The notes under the pieces are model-generated. The model was not told the DNA's origin, did no database searches, and saw nothing but the letters and a program-made list of their open reading frames with translations. Shown here piece after piece: positions 1-9,300 of a DNA stretch of 64,000 bases (position 1 is the stretch's first letter; every line of letters begins with the position of its first letter). The stretch spans positions 1-64,000 of the forward strand of contig JAHIQM010000022.1 of assembly GCA_018902545.1 (NCBI GenBank), given 5' to 3'. Source of the stretch: Pseudomonadota bacterium. GTDB taxonomy: Bacteria > Desulfobacterota > Desulfovibrionia > Desulfovibrionales > Desulfomicrobiaceae. Position numbers and translations under genes: made by a program.

Positions 1-1
1 C

Positions 2-247
2 GTGACCCTGCTTCTGCTCTGGGATGAGTACAAGGCGCAGCATCCTGACGGCCTGCAATACAGTTGCTTCTGCGCTCGCTATCGAGCCTTCGTGGGCAAA
101 CTCAAGCCATCCATGCGCCAGGTCCACGTGGCCGGAGAGAATGCCTTCATCGACTACGCGGGCCAGACCATCCCCATTCAAGACCCATTCAGCGGCGAGG
201 TTCGTGAGGCCCAAATTTTTGTGGCCGTGCTCGGCGCCAGCAACTGA
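2..247 (+). pseudogene. Truncated IS21-family transposase (IstA-like) fragment
   Basis: The 81-residue reading frame matches the part of IS21-type IstA transposases that leads into the DDE catalytic domain. It contains YKAQHPDGLQYS, then HVAGENAFIDYAGQT and QIFVAVLGASN. In intact IstA the chain continues after the last motif (typically YTYAEAT) for some 300 residues, but here a stop follows GASN at once. No IstB ATPase gene follows. The 5' side runs off the window, so it cannot be judged. I read this as the broken end of an insertion sequence and therefore as an accessory-region marker. Family call is from motif memory, not a search. Confidence 0.75.
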
Positions 248-460
248 CCTGCCTCGTCAAATATTGCGTATATGTTGGATGTGGCGAGTTGAGTTGATGG
301 CTCACTCTGCTCGTGCCACTCTGCCCTTTTCGTTTAGTCTCTTAGAATTAATATGTTGTGACCACAAATTTCTGCGACTTTCTTTCGGCACGGATGTTGC
401 CAAACAGCTCGGGATGCTGGGCCGTGTGCTTTTTGTCGCTCAAGTGTTCAGATTCGACAA

Positions 461-1078
461 ATGACGCAGAGTTTCAATTGCAGAGAAGAGGCAGTTATAA
501 CGAGTAGTATAAGGCATGCATTTATTGGTTGCCATGGAGAATCTTCGAACGTGGAAACTGCACGACAAATTGTACATCTGGACGCACTCACTGGCCTTCC
601 GAGCCGAGCGTCGTTTGAACAGGGATTGGCCCACGAGCTGATCCAGGCAAAACGGCACGGTAGGAGCCTCGCTGTCCTTTTTATCGATATCGACAAGTTC
701 AAGAGTATCAACGACTCTTATGGTCACGGTATGGGAGACCTGGTGTTGCTGACGGTGGCAAACCGTTTAAAGTCATTTGTGCGCGGCGGAGACATGGTCA
801 GCCGGTGGAGTGGCGACGAATTTGTGTGCGTGCTGTTAGAAGTCAAGGAAGAAGCCGACGTAGCTCGCTTTGCACATCAGTTGGTAAATCGGATTGCCGA
901 ACCTTGCGAGTTCAACGGAACTGTTATTTCCATAAGAAGCAGTGTTGGCATTGCCATGTATTCCGCACATGGAGAGGAGGCTGACATTCTTTTCAATAAT
1001 GCCGATATAGCAATGTATAAAGCCAAGGGATCAAAGAAACGAGTGGTGGTATTCCACACCGATCCAACCCCGCTGTGA
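461..1078 (+). CDS. Short GGDEF-domain protein (SGDEF variant), putative diguanylate cyclase
   Basis: The 205-residue protein is almost entirely one GGDEF domain, which would make cyclic di-GMP from two GTP in the cytoplasm. Visible marks are LDALTGLPSR near residues 40-49, FIDIDKFKSINDSYGHG near 74-90, the active-site loop as SGDEF at 117-121, and the inhibitory RxxD site (RGGD, 108-111) five residues before it. SGDEF variants are often active, but that is family knowledge. There is no sensory domain, and no Shine-Dalgarno precedes the ATG. The gene lies about 200 bases downstream of the transposase remnant. It may therefore be the 3' end of a longer sensor cut by the insertion, with the real start uncertain. 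Confidence 0.75.
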   Translation: MTQSFNCREEAVITSSIRHAFIGCHGESSNVETARQIVHLDALTGLPSRASFEQGLAHELIQAKRHGRSLAVLFIDIDKFKSINDSYGHGMGDLVLLTVANRLKSFVRGGDMVSRWSGDEFVCVLLEVKEEADVARFAHQLVNRIAEPCEFNGTVISIRSSVGIAMYSAHGEEADILFNNADIAMYKAKGSKKRVVVFHTDPTPL

Positions 1079-1265
1079 TCGACTGCTTGGGGAGTTGAAT
1101 AAAAACAATTAGATTCGCGTAATGCCTCGATCATTTAGTAAAAATGAATATATCCTTAATCCTGCACGGGATTAAAACCAACTCTGGGCGACGTTCAAGT
1201 GGACTTACAGAAAAAACCTGACCGCCTGATATGGGCCAATTTCATGGACGAAACACTAGTTCGAG

Positions 1266-2585
1266 TTAGGGTGATGTGCGACGAACTCCGAACTTTCTCA
1301 TTCGAGCACGAAGCGTGCTTGGATTGATATCGAGGATGGCTGCGGCGCCATTTGTCCCTTCAATGCGCCAATTTGTTTTCTGGAGGACTTGGATGATGTG
1401 CTCGCGCTCCAGATCCGCCAGGGACTTCAAGCCCGGGTCGGACGTCTTGCTCGCCTTGAGCGACGTATCGAATTGATCCACAATCCGCAGCGAAGTTCCC
1501 TTGCTGAGTATTACAGCCCGCTCGATCACGCTTTGTAGTTCCCGCACATTGCCGGGCCAGTCGTAGCACTCCAGCATCTGGAGTGTTTCTTTGGGAATGG
1601 TTTCTATCTTCTTGCCCGTATTCTTGTTGAACTTGGCAACAAAAAAATTGACGAGCAGGCTAATGTCACCCTTGCGCTCTCTGAGCGGCGGGATCACGAT
1701 GGGGAAGACATTGAGGCGGTAATAGAGATCCTGGCGAAAACTGCCCTTTTCGATTTCCTCTTCCAGTTTGCGGTTGCTGGCCGCGATGATCCGCACGTCA
1801 ACCTTGATGGTGCGCGGGCTTCCCAAACGCTCGAACTCGCCATCTTGTATGGCTCGCAGGAGCTTGGATTGCAGTTCAATCGGCATCTCGCCGATTTCGT
1901 CCAAAAAGATGGTGCCTCCGTCGGCGTGTTCGAAACGTCCAATCTGCTGGGCGCTGGATCCGGTGAAGGCTCCCTTTTCCCGTCCGAAGAGTTCACTTTC
2001 AATGAGGTTTGCTGGCAATGCAGTGCAATTGATGGTCACCATCGGCCGATCCTTGCGGGAACTCCGGGCATGGATGGCCCGCGCCACGATCCCCTTGCCG
2101 GTTCCTGTCTCGCCTTGGAGAAGTACGGTCGCATTCTGGGGGGCGATCTGTTCGATCTTGTCGAAGACTTGGGAGATGGCGCGACTGTGCCCGATGATCT
2201 CGCCGAAGTTGAAATTTTGGGCAACCTCATACTGAAGCAAGAGGTTCTCGGCCAGGAGGCGTTCTTGCAGCAGCTTGATTTCCTTTAACGCCATGCGCAG
2301 GGAATCTTCCGTGTCTTTGCGCATACCGATTTCCAGCGCAAGAAGCTTGTTGGCATTGCGCGATGTCTCGACCGCGTCCTGCGCCTGGTGCAGTTCTTCT
2401 GTTTGCATTCCCAGGTCGACCTGGTGAGCTTCAAGCTTTCGCACGAGCCGCTTCATTCCGGTTTCAGGCAGAAGTAGACGTGTACCTACATTCTCGACGC
2501 GCACCGGCTCATCTGGCTGAACCGCTTCAACCGCAAGTTGTGTCAGCTTTGGAGCGACTTTTCTCCGTTTTTCGCGTGTGTTCAT
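1266..2585 (-). CDS. Sigma-54-dependent transcriptional activator, Fis-type HTH, no receiver domain
   Basis: This bacterial enhancer-binding protein (439 aa) would remodel RNA polymerase-sigma54 at -24/-12 promoters. Residues 1-125 are low-complexity and coiled-coil, with no recognisable receiver, PAS or GAF domain. The AAA+ domain then runs from about 128 to 365, with Walker A GETGTGKG (158-165), the sigma54-contact loop GAFTGS (205-210) and Walker B GGTIFLDEIGE (from 223). A C-terminal Fis-like helix-turn-helix follows (NWRIEGTNGAAAIL...LRARMRKFG). The input signal is unclear: the coiled coil may bind a partner such as a histidine kinase. It is not adjacent to an obvious target operon, and I saw no -24/-12 promoter nearby. 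Confidence 0.9.
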   Translation of the reverse strand: MNTREKRRKVAPKLTQLAVEAVQPDEPVRVENVGTRLLLPETGMKRLVRKLEAHQVDLGMQTEELHQAQDAVETSRNANKLLALEIGMRKDTEDSLRMALKEIKLLQERLLAENLLLQYEVAQNFNFGEIIGHSRAISQVFDKIEQIAPQNATVLLQGETGTGKGIVARAIHARSSRKDRPMVTINCTALPANLIESELFGREKGAFTGSSAQQIGRFEHADGGTIFLDEIGEMPIELQSKLLRAIQDGEFERLGSPRTIKVDVRIIAASNRKLEEEIEKGSFRQDLYYRLNVFPIVIPPLRERKGDISLLVNFFVAKFNKNTGKKIETIPKETLQMLECYDWPGNVRELQSVIERAVILSKGTSLRIVDQFDTSLKASKTSDPGLKSLADLEREHIIQVLQKTNWRIEGTNGAAAILDINPSTLRARMRKFGVRRTSP

Positions 2586-2998
2586 GATGATCCTTCTGTG
2601 CCCGAGCCGAAACTTGAGTCATGAATGACCACTATTTAATATCACAAAAATAAACTATTTTTACAAAATAATATGCCACGTTAACGTATTAAACTGATTA
2701 TATACAGGCACAGCCAACATTACACAAATTTGGGATTAATACCAAAAAAAGCAAGGGATCGGCAAGGCTCTTTTGTATGTTTTTCTCCCACCGTACAGGA
2801 ATTTAATAGAAGGTTCGAAAATTCTGTTCCAAAAATCAAAAGTCATCACAATACCAATGTTTATCTCTAGATTATATGTAAGACCCTACGCGCAATTTCG
2901 AAGCCGAATGTCGAGATTTTGGCTCAATCATCCTACGCAAAGCCCTTTCCTTCTTTCCATTCCAGTACAGGCATGTTCCGAAATGATTTCTAATGATT
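2586..2998. other. AT-rich intergenic stretch, no convincing gene
   Basis: This stretch is clearly richer in A and T than the flanking backbone. A 92-codon open frame on the plus strand (from 2773) has no ribosome-binding site, no recognisable motif and overlaps the kinase 3' end, so I do not call it. A 10-base perfect palindrome (ACGTTAACGT, 2678-2687) lies about 90 bases upstream of the sigma-54 activator start and could be a binding site. That is speculative. Confidence 0.5.
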
Positions 2999-4165
2999 CT
3001 AGCTCAATGGAGCACACGAAGAGACTTTGCATTCTCGTGGGAAAAAAATAGAAATTTTACAACCGGAGTTTAATTGGCTTTCAACCCAAATCCGACCGCC
3101 ATGTTTTTCCATAAACTCTTTACATAAAATTAACCCAAGCCCGGACCCTTTCTCCCCTTTTGTACCGAACTGTGATGTTTTGAAATCAATAGAAAATATC
3201 TTAGATTTAGTTTTATGATCCATCCCTACGCCATCATCTTGTACAGAAATAGTAACATCGCCGCATTCCTGCGTTGCTGAAACAGTCACATTACCTCCAA
3301 AATTGCAAAACTTAAATGCATTTGAGAGTAAATTGCGTAGTACGGAATTGATCATTTGTTCATCTGCGAAAACTTTCAACCCAGGCGGCACCATATATTG
3401 CATTGATATTTTTTTTTGATCGACCAGGTTTCGTAGCAGTACCAGGGCGCGATTGATTTGGTTATCCACCTCAAGTTCGCGTGGTTTAAATATGGCCATT
3501 CCTCGCTGCATTGATGCCCATTCCAGCAAGTTCTCCAACAAGGCAAATAGTCTTTGCACCGAGCTATGTATGCTCACTAAAATTTTTTGTAATTCATCGG
3601 ATGAAAAATTATTATAATTTACAGATAGTAGATTGGTGAGGCCGAGTAATCCGGAAATGGGAGATCGTAGGTCGTGGGCAATAATGGAAAAGAATTTGTC
3701 CTTTTCAGCCAAAACTTGCTGAAGCTGATCGCTTGTTCGTTTTATCTCCATTTCTGTCGTTTTGCGTTCTGTAATGTCTGTTACAAATGCTAGAATCAAT
3801 ACTATATTTTCTTTTATATCTCTTACAACACGCGCGCTTATAGATACCCAAGTAATCGCGTCATCCTTGCGGCGAAAACTACACTCGTAATTGCTCACTG
3901 AATCATTTATTTCTAAAATTCCATGTAGTTTATTTTTATCTTCTTTGTTTATATAAAACTGTTCAGCAAATGTTGAAATTGAACTTGTCAACTCACCATT
4001 TAAATCGTATCTAAGTATTTTTATAAATTCAGAATTAACTGAAAGGATTTGACCATCTAATGTTGATGCGTAAAAACCAAATGGTGCATGTTCAATGATT
4101 TCAAAATAATCAAAAGATTGGATACGTCCGAATCGTCTCTGTTTTGATATTAGTTTTTCGGTCAT
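2999..4165 (-). CDS. PAS-domain sensor histidine kinase (orphan, AT-rich)
   Basis: This is a soluble histidine kinase of 388 aa. A PAS domain spans about 20-135 (EHAPFGFYASTLDGQILSVN, ending VTDITERK). The HisKA helix has the phospho-acceptor His near 164 (FFSIIAHDLRSPISG). A complete HATPase follows: N-box RNLLSNAFKF, G1 DDGVGM and G2 GEKGSGLGL. No transmembrane segment is visible, so it senses inside the cell. I chose the ATG at 4165 because GGAG sits six bases upstream; the ATG at 4177 has no such site. No response regulator is adjacent. The gene is much more AT-rich than neighbours downstream, suggesting recent acquisition. Confidence 0.9.
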   Translation of the reverse strand: MTEKLISKQRRFGRIQSFDYFEIIEHAPFGFYASTLDGQILSVNSEFIKILRYDLNGELTSSISTFAEQFYINKEDKNKLHGILEINDSVSNYECSFRRKDDAITWVSISARVVRDIKENIVLILAFVTDITERKTTEMEIKRTSDQLQQVLAEKDKFFSIIAHDLRSPISGLLGLTNLLSVNYNNFSSDELQKILVSIHSSVQRLFALLENLLEWASMQRGMAIFKPRELEVDNQINRALVLLRNLVDQKKISMQYMVPPGLKVFADEQMINSVLRNLLSNAFKFCNFGGNVTVSATQECGDVTISVQDDGVGMDHKTKSKIFSIDFKTSQFGTKGEKGSGLGLILCKEFMEKHGGRIWVESQLNSGCKISIFFPRECKVSSCAPLS

Positions 4166-4905
4166 TATAAACTCCATTGTCAGAGCTTAAGTCATTGTAA
4201 AAACATTTATATATATTTTTTTCTATACGCTACTCGGCGTTGTTATTCCCCCGCATTTTTCTCATCGATTTACTCAGGTTGTCGAGTAGCTTTCAATCGA
4301 CTGGACCCTCGTATTGGCGGTTCTGAATTTCATACTCTGACCACTGCTCATTCAAAAAAAATTCCTGAGGCTGTTGATTGCTCATCATATTAGGGCTGAT
4401 GGCCATTCCGAGTATTCAGCAATATCTATGTTAATATCAAGTTTTCAAATACATATGACTTGCTTGGCTTTTTTCATATCCAGTTCTATTCTCAAATAGT
4501 CCTAGACTTTGCTGCGGATATTCATATTATGCTAAAAAAATAGCAACCTTTATGCCCATTATTTCAAATTTCGGTGCGTGTTACGTTTTGAACCATCCAA
4601 CCTGAGCGATTAATGGATTATATTCTTTTGTATAACACATAAAAGGAAGGAGAACTAAATCGTGTTTTTGGTTATGTGCGCAATTTCCGTGTATCCCATC
4701 TTGTTTTTGCGCGGCAAGGTTGCGGATGTCGTCGAAGCCGTTTTGGGGGAGCGGCTGAAGCACTCACGGTTTAGGATGCGGGCGTGTTGAGGTGACGAAT
4801 ATGAACGCGGCAGTCCCGCGGAGATTCCACCTAAGAAACGGGCAAACGTGTTCAAACAAACTGAGCCACTTCTGATCCAGTGTGGATGCCAGCCTGAACG
4901 CATTG
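4166..4905. other. AT-rich gene-poor region, possible gene remnants
   Basis: About 740 bases hold no gene I can support. On the minus strand at 4293-4388 a 31-codon frame (starting MMSNQQPQEFFLN) reads like natural protein, but it has no ribosome-binding site and no recognised family. From about 4660 to 4905 the plus strand shows short protein-like stretches interrupted by stops, as expected of a decayed gene. GC content rises sharply at about 4680, marking the boundary back to backbone-like DNA. Confidence 0.4.
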
Positions 4906-6255
4906 CTACCTGAACATATACTTCAAGGCATAGCCAAATGACGGATACGCCCAGAGCATGGAGCGCAATTCGTCGACATCGACCTTGGTACGCATGGCCA
5001 GGGCAAAAAGGTTGACCGTCTCCTCCGCCCTGTCGCCCAACACATGGGCGCCGAGCAACTGACGCGAGTCTTTTTCCACCAGCAGTTTGAACCCCGCGCA
5101 TTGCTGCCCGATACGTTTGTATTCGGACCATCCGGCGGAATCCCCGTCAATGACGTCAAAGCGCAGGCCCTGCTTGCGTGCCTCTTCTTCGAGCATGCCC
5201 ACCGCGGCCAGGGGCGGATAGGTGAACAGTGCGTAAGGCGTGACGTCCATGTTGATGGCGTGCCTCGGGCCGTCCAGGATGTTTTGGACCACGATCTCGG
5301 CCTCCACGCTGGCCACGGGGGTCAGGGGCATGGACGAGGCGATGACGTCCCCGGCGGCGAACACGGAGGGGTTTGAAATGCTCTGCAGAAAAGAATTGAC
5401 CGCGACTCCGCCATGTTCCGTGCTGACGTTACCCGCAGGCAGGTCGAGATTTTCCAGGGCCGGGATGCGTCCTGCCGCATTGAAAATCGCGTCGGCTTCC
5501 ATGCTGAGACTGCCGTCCGTCCCGGCTTTGAGAACCAGCCAATCACCTTCCCGGATGACGGAGTGCGGTGGACAGTCCCGATAGAGTTTCACGCCCATTG
5601 CTTCGAGATGCCCGGCCAGTCGTTCAACCAGGTTTGCGTCGAACTTCTTGAGAAACCGCTGGCTGCGATGCACCACGGTCACTTCGGCTCCGGCCGCCGC
5701 CGCGATGTGGGCCAGTTCAAAGGAGATGAATCCGCCGCCGATGAAGACGATCCGCTCAGGCAGGGTCGGCATGGCCAGAAAATCGTTACTGGTGGACAGG
5801 TACTTACTGCCCGGTATGTTCAGCATTCTGGGTGTTGAACCCGTGGCGATGCAGATATGGGCAGCCTCAAGATGCGATTCGCCGCTGATGACCAGACTCG
5901 GTCCGGCAAAACGACCGGGCTGGGTAAAAGTGCTTATCCCCAGGTCATCGTAGTGTTTCTTGATGCGTGCGGGCAGCCCGTCGGTGAAGGTGCGCTTGAA
6001 GGCCATGAGCTCGGCCCAGTCAAGCTGTGCGACACCCGTCGGCCCCGCGCCCTGGGCATTGTTGAACCGCTCCACCGTCTCGCAGGCATCGGCCATAACT
6101 TTCTTCGGCTCACAGCCGTGCAACGGACATGTGCCCCCAAACCCATTGCTTTCCACCAGGGCGACACGCAGACCAGCCTTGCGACAACGCGAAGCGATAT
6201 GTCCTCCGGCCACTCCCGAACCGAGCACTACAACGTCGAATTTTTCCACTTTCAC
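4906..6255 (-). CDS. FAD-dependent pyridine nucleotide-disulfide oxidoreductase, class I-like
   Basis: The 449-aa protein belongs to the dihydrolipoamide dehydrogenase / glutathione reductase / mercuric reductase superfamily. It has an N-terminal FAD Rossmann motif (VVVLGSGVAGGHIA), the redox CX4C pair in GGTCPLHGCEPKK (Cys43, Cys48), an NAD(P)-binding GGGFISFELA in the middle and FAD-contact AAGDV. The C-terminal dimerisation domain should carry the His-Glu catalytic dyad (HPTxxE). Here the equivalent stretch reads WAYPSFGYALKYM, so the dyad is missing. Electron transfer to a substrate other than a small disulfide is likely, perhaps a quinone or metal. The GTG start has AAGGAG seven bases upstream. 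It stands alone, upstream of the PEP-synthase-like gene's 3' end. Confidence 0.88.
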   Translation of the reverse strand: MKVEKFDVVVLGSGVAGGHIASRCRKAGLRVALVESNGFGGTCPLHGCEPKKVMADACETVERFNNAQGAGPTGVAQLDWAELMAFKRTFTDGLPARIKKHYDDLGISTFTQPGRFAGPSLVISGESHLEAAHICIATGSTPRMLNIPGSKYLSTSNDFLAMPTLPERIVFIGGGFISFELAHIAAAAGAEVTVVHRSQRFLKKFDANLVERLAGHLEAMGVKLYRDCPPHSVIREGDWLVLKAGTDGSLSMEADAIFNAAGRIPALENLDLPAGNVSTEHGGVAVNSFLQSISNPSVFAAGDVIASSMPLTPVASVEAEIVVQNILDGPRHAINMDVTPYALFTYPPLAAVGMLEEEARKQGLRFDVIDGDSAGWSEYKRIGQQCAGFKLLVEKDSRQLLGAHVLGDRAEETVNLFALAMRTKVDVDELRSMLWAYPSFGYALKYMFR

Positions 6256-6329
6256 TATACAACTCCTTGGGTTTACGTGATCGAGTACAAGGGCGATTCT
6301 CCCGTGGACCTTTCAGAAGCACTGGACAG

Positions 6330-9300
6330 TCACTTTATCGGCCCATGCGCCTGTAAGTCCAGATCCCTGAAGCAGGCCGTTGTGTCGCCCTTGGTCCACA
6401 GGCCGACGTGACCGGAAACAGGCTGCGACGCAGTGAAATGCAGGCTCACAGCCACTGCTGACTCTGCCGTGATTTTTTCGCCAAGCACAGTCACTTCAAA
6501 AAAAACCCACTCGCCAACAGGAACCTTCAGGGCTGTTCGCTTTAAAAAGTGCCTTGTATTGTTAACAAATTGGAGCAGCTGTAACTCTTGTGCGGCTGCG
6601 TCCATCGCCAACACCAGACAATTCCCAACGTTAGTCAACCCAAAAGCCAGCCCGGCGGCCTGGTCCACGCAGCCGGCCTCGATGCGCACACTGACCCGGA
6701 TGCGTCCATCTTCGTGCCGACTGTCGCGTTTTACGGCCACAGGGTAATGATGCTGGGCGTGCCGCTTTTCCAGAAATTTCTGGTACCACCCGCCAAGCAC
6801 CGAACTCATGGCCGAATGCAGGGCGCAGGTCACGGTCTGGCCCATGTGCGACCCATCCTGCATGACAACCTCCTGCCCCTCCAGGGTTGCCAGGGACCAC
6901 TCGCCGAACGAGGCGTAGAAACCGGGCAGGCGAGCTTCCGATCGGCTCAGAAAATCGTATTCCTCGCGGAAAAACATCTCGGTCAGCGTGTCCACCTCCG
7001 CCTGGCTGGGAATGGCCAGATCAAGCAGCCTGCTGCACCCGAGCAGGCGACCTGTCTGATCCAGGACCTCCTCCATGGCCGGGCAATCCAGGCCTTTGAG
7101 GGACGCCTGCAACATGTCCCCACGGATTTCCACCGTATAGCCAAGCCGGTGCAGAATGTTTGACAGAAATTCTATGCGCAGGGCCTTGCCGGAAACGGTC
7201 CCCGCCCCGCCGGAGAACTGCAGGGCGATGGTGTTGGCATCGGCGTCGTCCGAGCACAGGGCGTCCAGATTCGAATAGTGGTATCCAAACTTAATGCTCA
7301 GGTTTAAGTATTCAGCAGAAACCAGGGCGTAGGAATCGGTCTGCGGCGGCACCCCGCCTCCGGGCCCCATGCTTCCGGACATGAGCGCCATGAAGTTGCG
7401 CGCGCTGAGGTCCACGTTCCCGGACCAGGTCACGCCGGGGTGGGCCAGACCCCGCCACAAGGCGGCCATGGGTTTCGATCGGATATGCTCCGGCAGGATT
7501 TCGTCGCAGGTCGTCAGTCCTTCGGCCAGTCCACCGCCCAGATCGATGAAGTGCATGGACAGGGGAATGTTGGCCTTCATGGTCTGGGAAACAGACGATT
7601 CCTTGCTCATGCTGGACAGGTTGAACATCTCGCCCATGGCTTTTTCGTGGGCAAAGCGGATCAGGTCGTGCAGTGTGCGGCACCCTTCCGGGGTGAACTC
7701 CTCGGAGTTCGGGTCGGTCAGGTTCAAGGGAGAAATGCGGCTGAGCAGTTCCCGCAGATGGCTGCCGATGGGCCCAATGTTTTCGCCCATGTCGCGACTC
7801 GGCAGTTTGCGGGCCAATTCGGGAACAAGCCCCGCGTACACCTTTCTTTCCTGCGCCAGCAGCGTGATCTCCCGGCCTGCGGAAATCCTGGCCGTGGCAT
7901 CGCGCGTGTCCATCAGGGCCGGGACATTGAACTCCCGAGCTACGGAAGCCAGGTGACTGGCCACACCGCCCAGATCGGTGATCAATCCGCGAACCCGGCT
8001 CATGTACGGTGCCAGGTCCGGAGCGGCCGTGCGGGCGACCAGGATGGCGCCTTCCGCCTGCTCCGGCGTCAGGGCCGCAGAAGCGAGCACGGCCGGACCC
8101 GAAACATTGCCCGGCGAAGCGGTCTGTCCGCCCGAAAGGACCAGCTCCATGCCTTCGATTCCCGCGAAAACCGCAGGCTGCCCTGTAGACTGAGCCGCCG
8201 GCAGCGCCTGTTCGACCAGCCCCAGAGGACGGGACTGCAGAAAAACAAGACGCCCGTCCTGATCCTGGGCCCACTCAATGTCCTGCGGAGCGTTGAAATG
8301 AGCTTCCAGGCGAAGCCCGAAACCAGCCAACTCAAGAACGGCGGCGTCGGGCACGGCAGGCTCCGGGTCATGCGCATTGTCGCCCTTGGGCTGGATATCG
8401 CGGTGGACAATGGCGAGCTCGCCTCGATCAACGCGGAACACGTCCGGCGAGGCGGAGCCACCGACCACCTGTTCGCCAAGGCCCAGGGCCGCGTCGATGC
8501 GGAGCTGCCCCGCCCCGGGATGCGAGGGATCCACGGTATAGAGCACGCCGCTGGCCCTGGCCTCGATCAGGTCCACGACGGCCACCGCCATGGGTGTGTC
8601 CGCGTCGCTCAGGCCGTAGCGCAGGCGGTACAGGATGGCACGCGGGGTGTATTTGCTGGCCAGGACCGTACGGTAGGCCTCAGGCAAACCATCTTCGTCC
8701 ACCGGCAGAACGCTTGTGTACTGTCCGGCAAAGGAGGCCTCGGAATCCTCGCCGACGGCGCTGCTGCGCACGGCCATCCGGGGCTTGCTACCCAGCCGTT
8801 TGGTCAGGGCGGCAAACCCTGCCCTGATGGCTTCTTCCAAAGCCGGAGGCAATGGCGCGGCCATGATCGCATCCCGTAGCGGGCGACAACAGTCATCGCT
8901 GTCCGCCCTATCGGGATCAAAATCAGCCAGCGTCTTCTCTACGATCTCAAGCAGGCCGTTTTCGCGCAAAAAGAGATCAAAGCCCGCCGTGGTGACCACA
9001 AATCCGTCGGGCGCAGCCAATCCGAGTTCGTTGCTGATCCGCGCCAGGTTGGCGGCCTTGGCTCCGGTCAGGGGCATGTCCTGCGCGCTCACGTCTGCAA
9101 AAGGCAGGGTCAGGGGGCCGCTGACGACTGGCCGGGCGGGGCTCGTCAGGCTGCCAAGTTCTTCGACCACTGTATCATAGATCGGCAGAATATCCTTATA
9201 GCGCTGGTTTGACAGCTCGTTCAGGGATTCCACCAGCCCTTTGACTTCCTGCAACAGACCCTGTGCGCGGCGCTTTATGGAAGCCAGAGTGGCCAGTCCC

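Noticed and set aside
24-464. 146-codon frame across the IS21 remnant
   Set aside because: Partly a shifted frame of the transposase, no ribosome site, no recognisable domain.
2773-3051. 92-codon plus-strand frame
   Set aside because: AT-rich chance frame overlapping the kinase 3' end; no ribosome site or motif.
4293-4388. 31-codon minus-strand frame starting MMSNQQPQ
   Set aside because: Protein-like composition but no ribosome site and too short to place; kept only as possible debris.
7312-8274. 320-codon frame inside the PEP-synthase-like gene
   Set aside because: Same-strand shifted frame of a clearly coding GC-rich gene; Gly/Arg-rich shadow.
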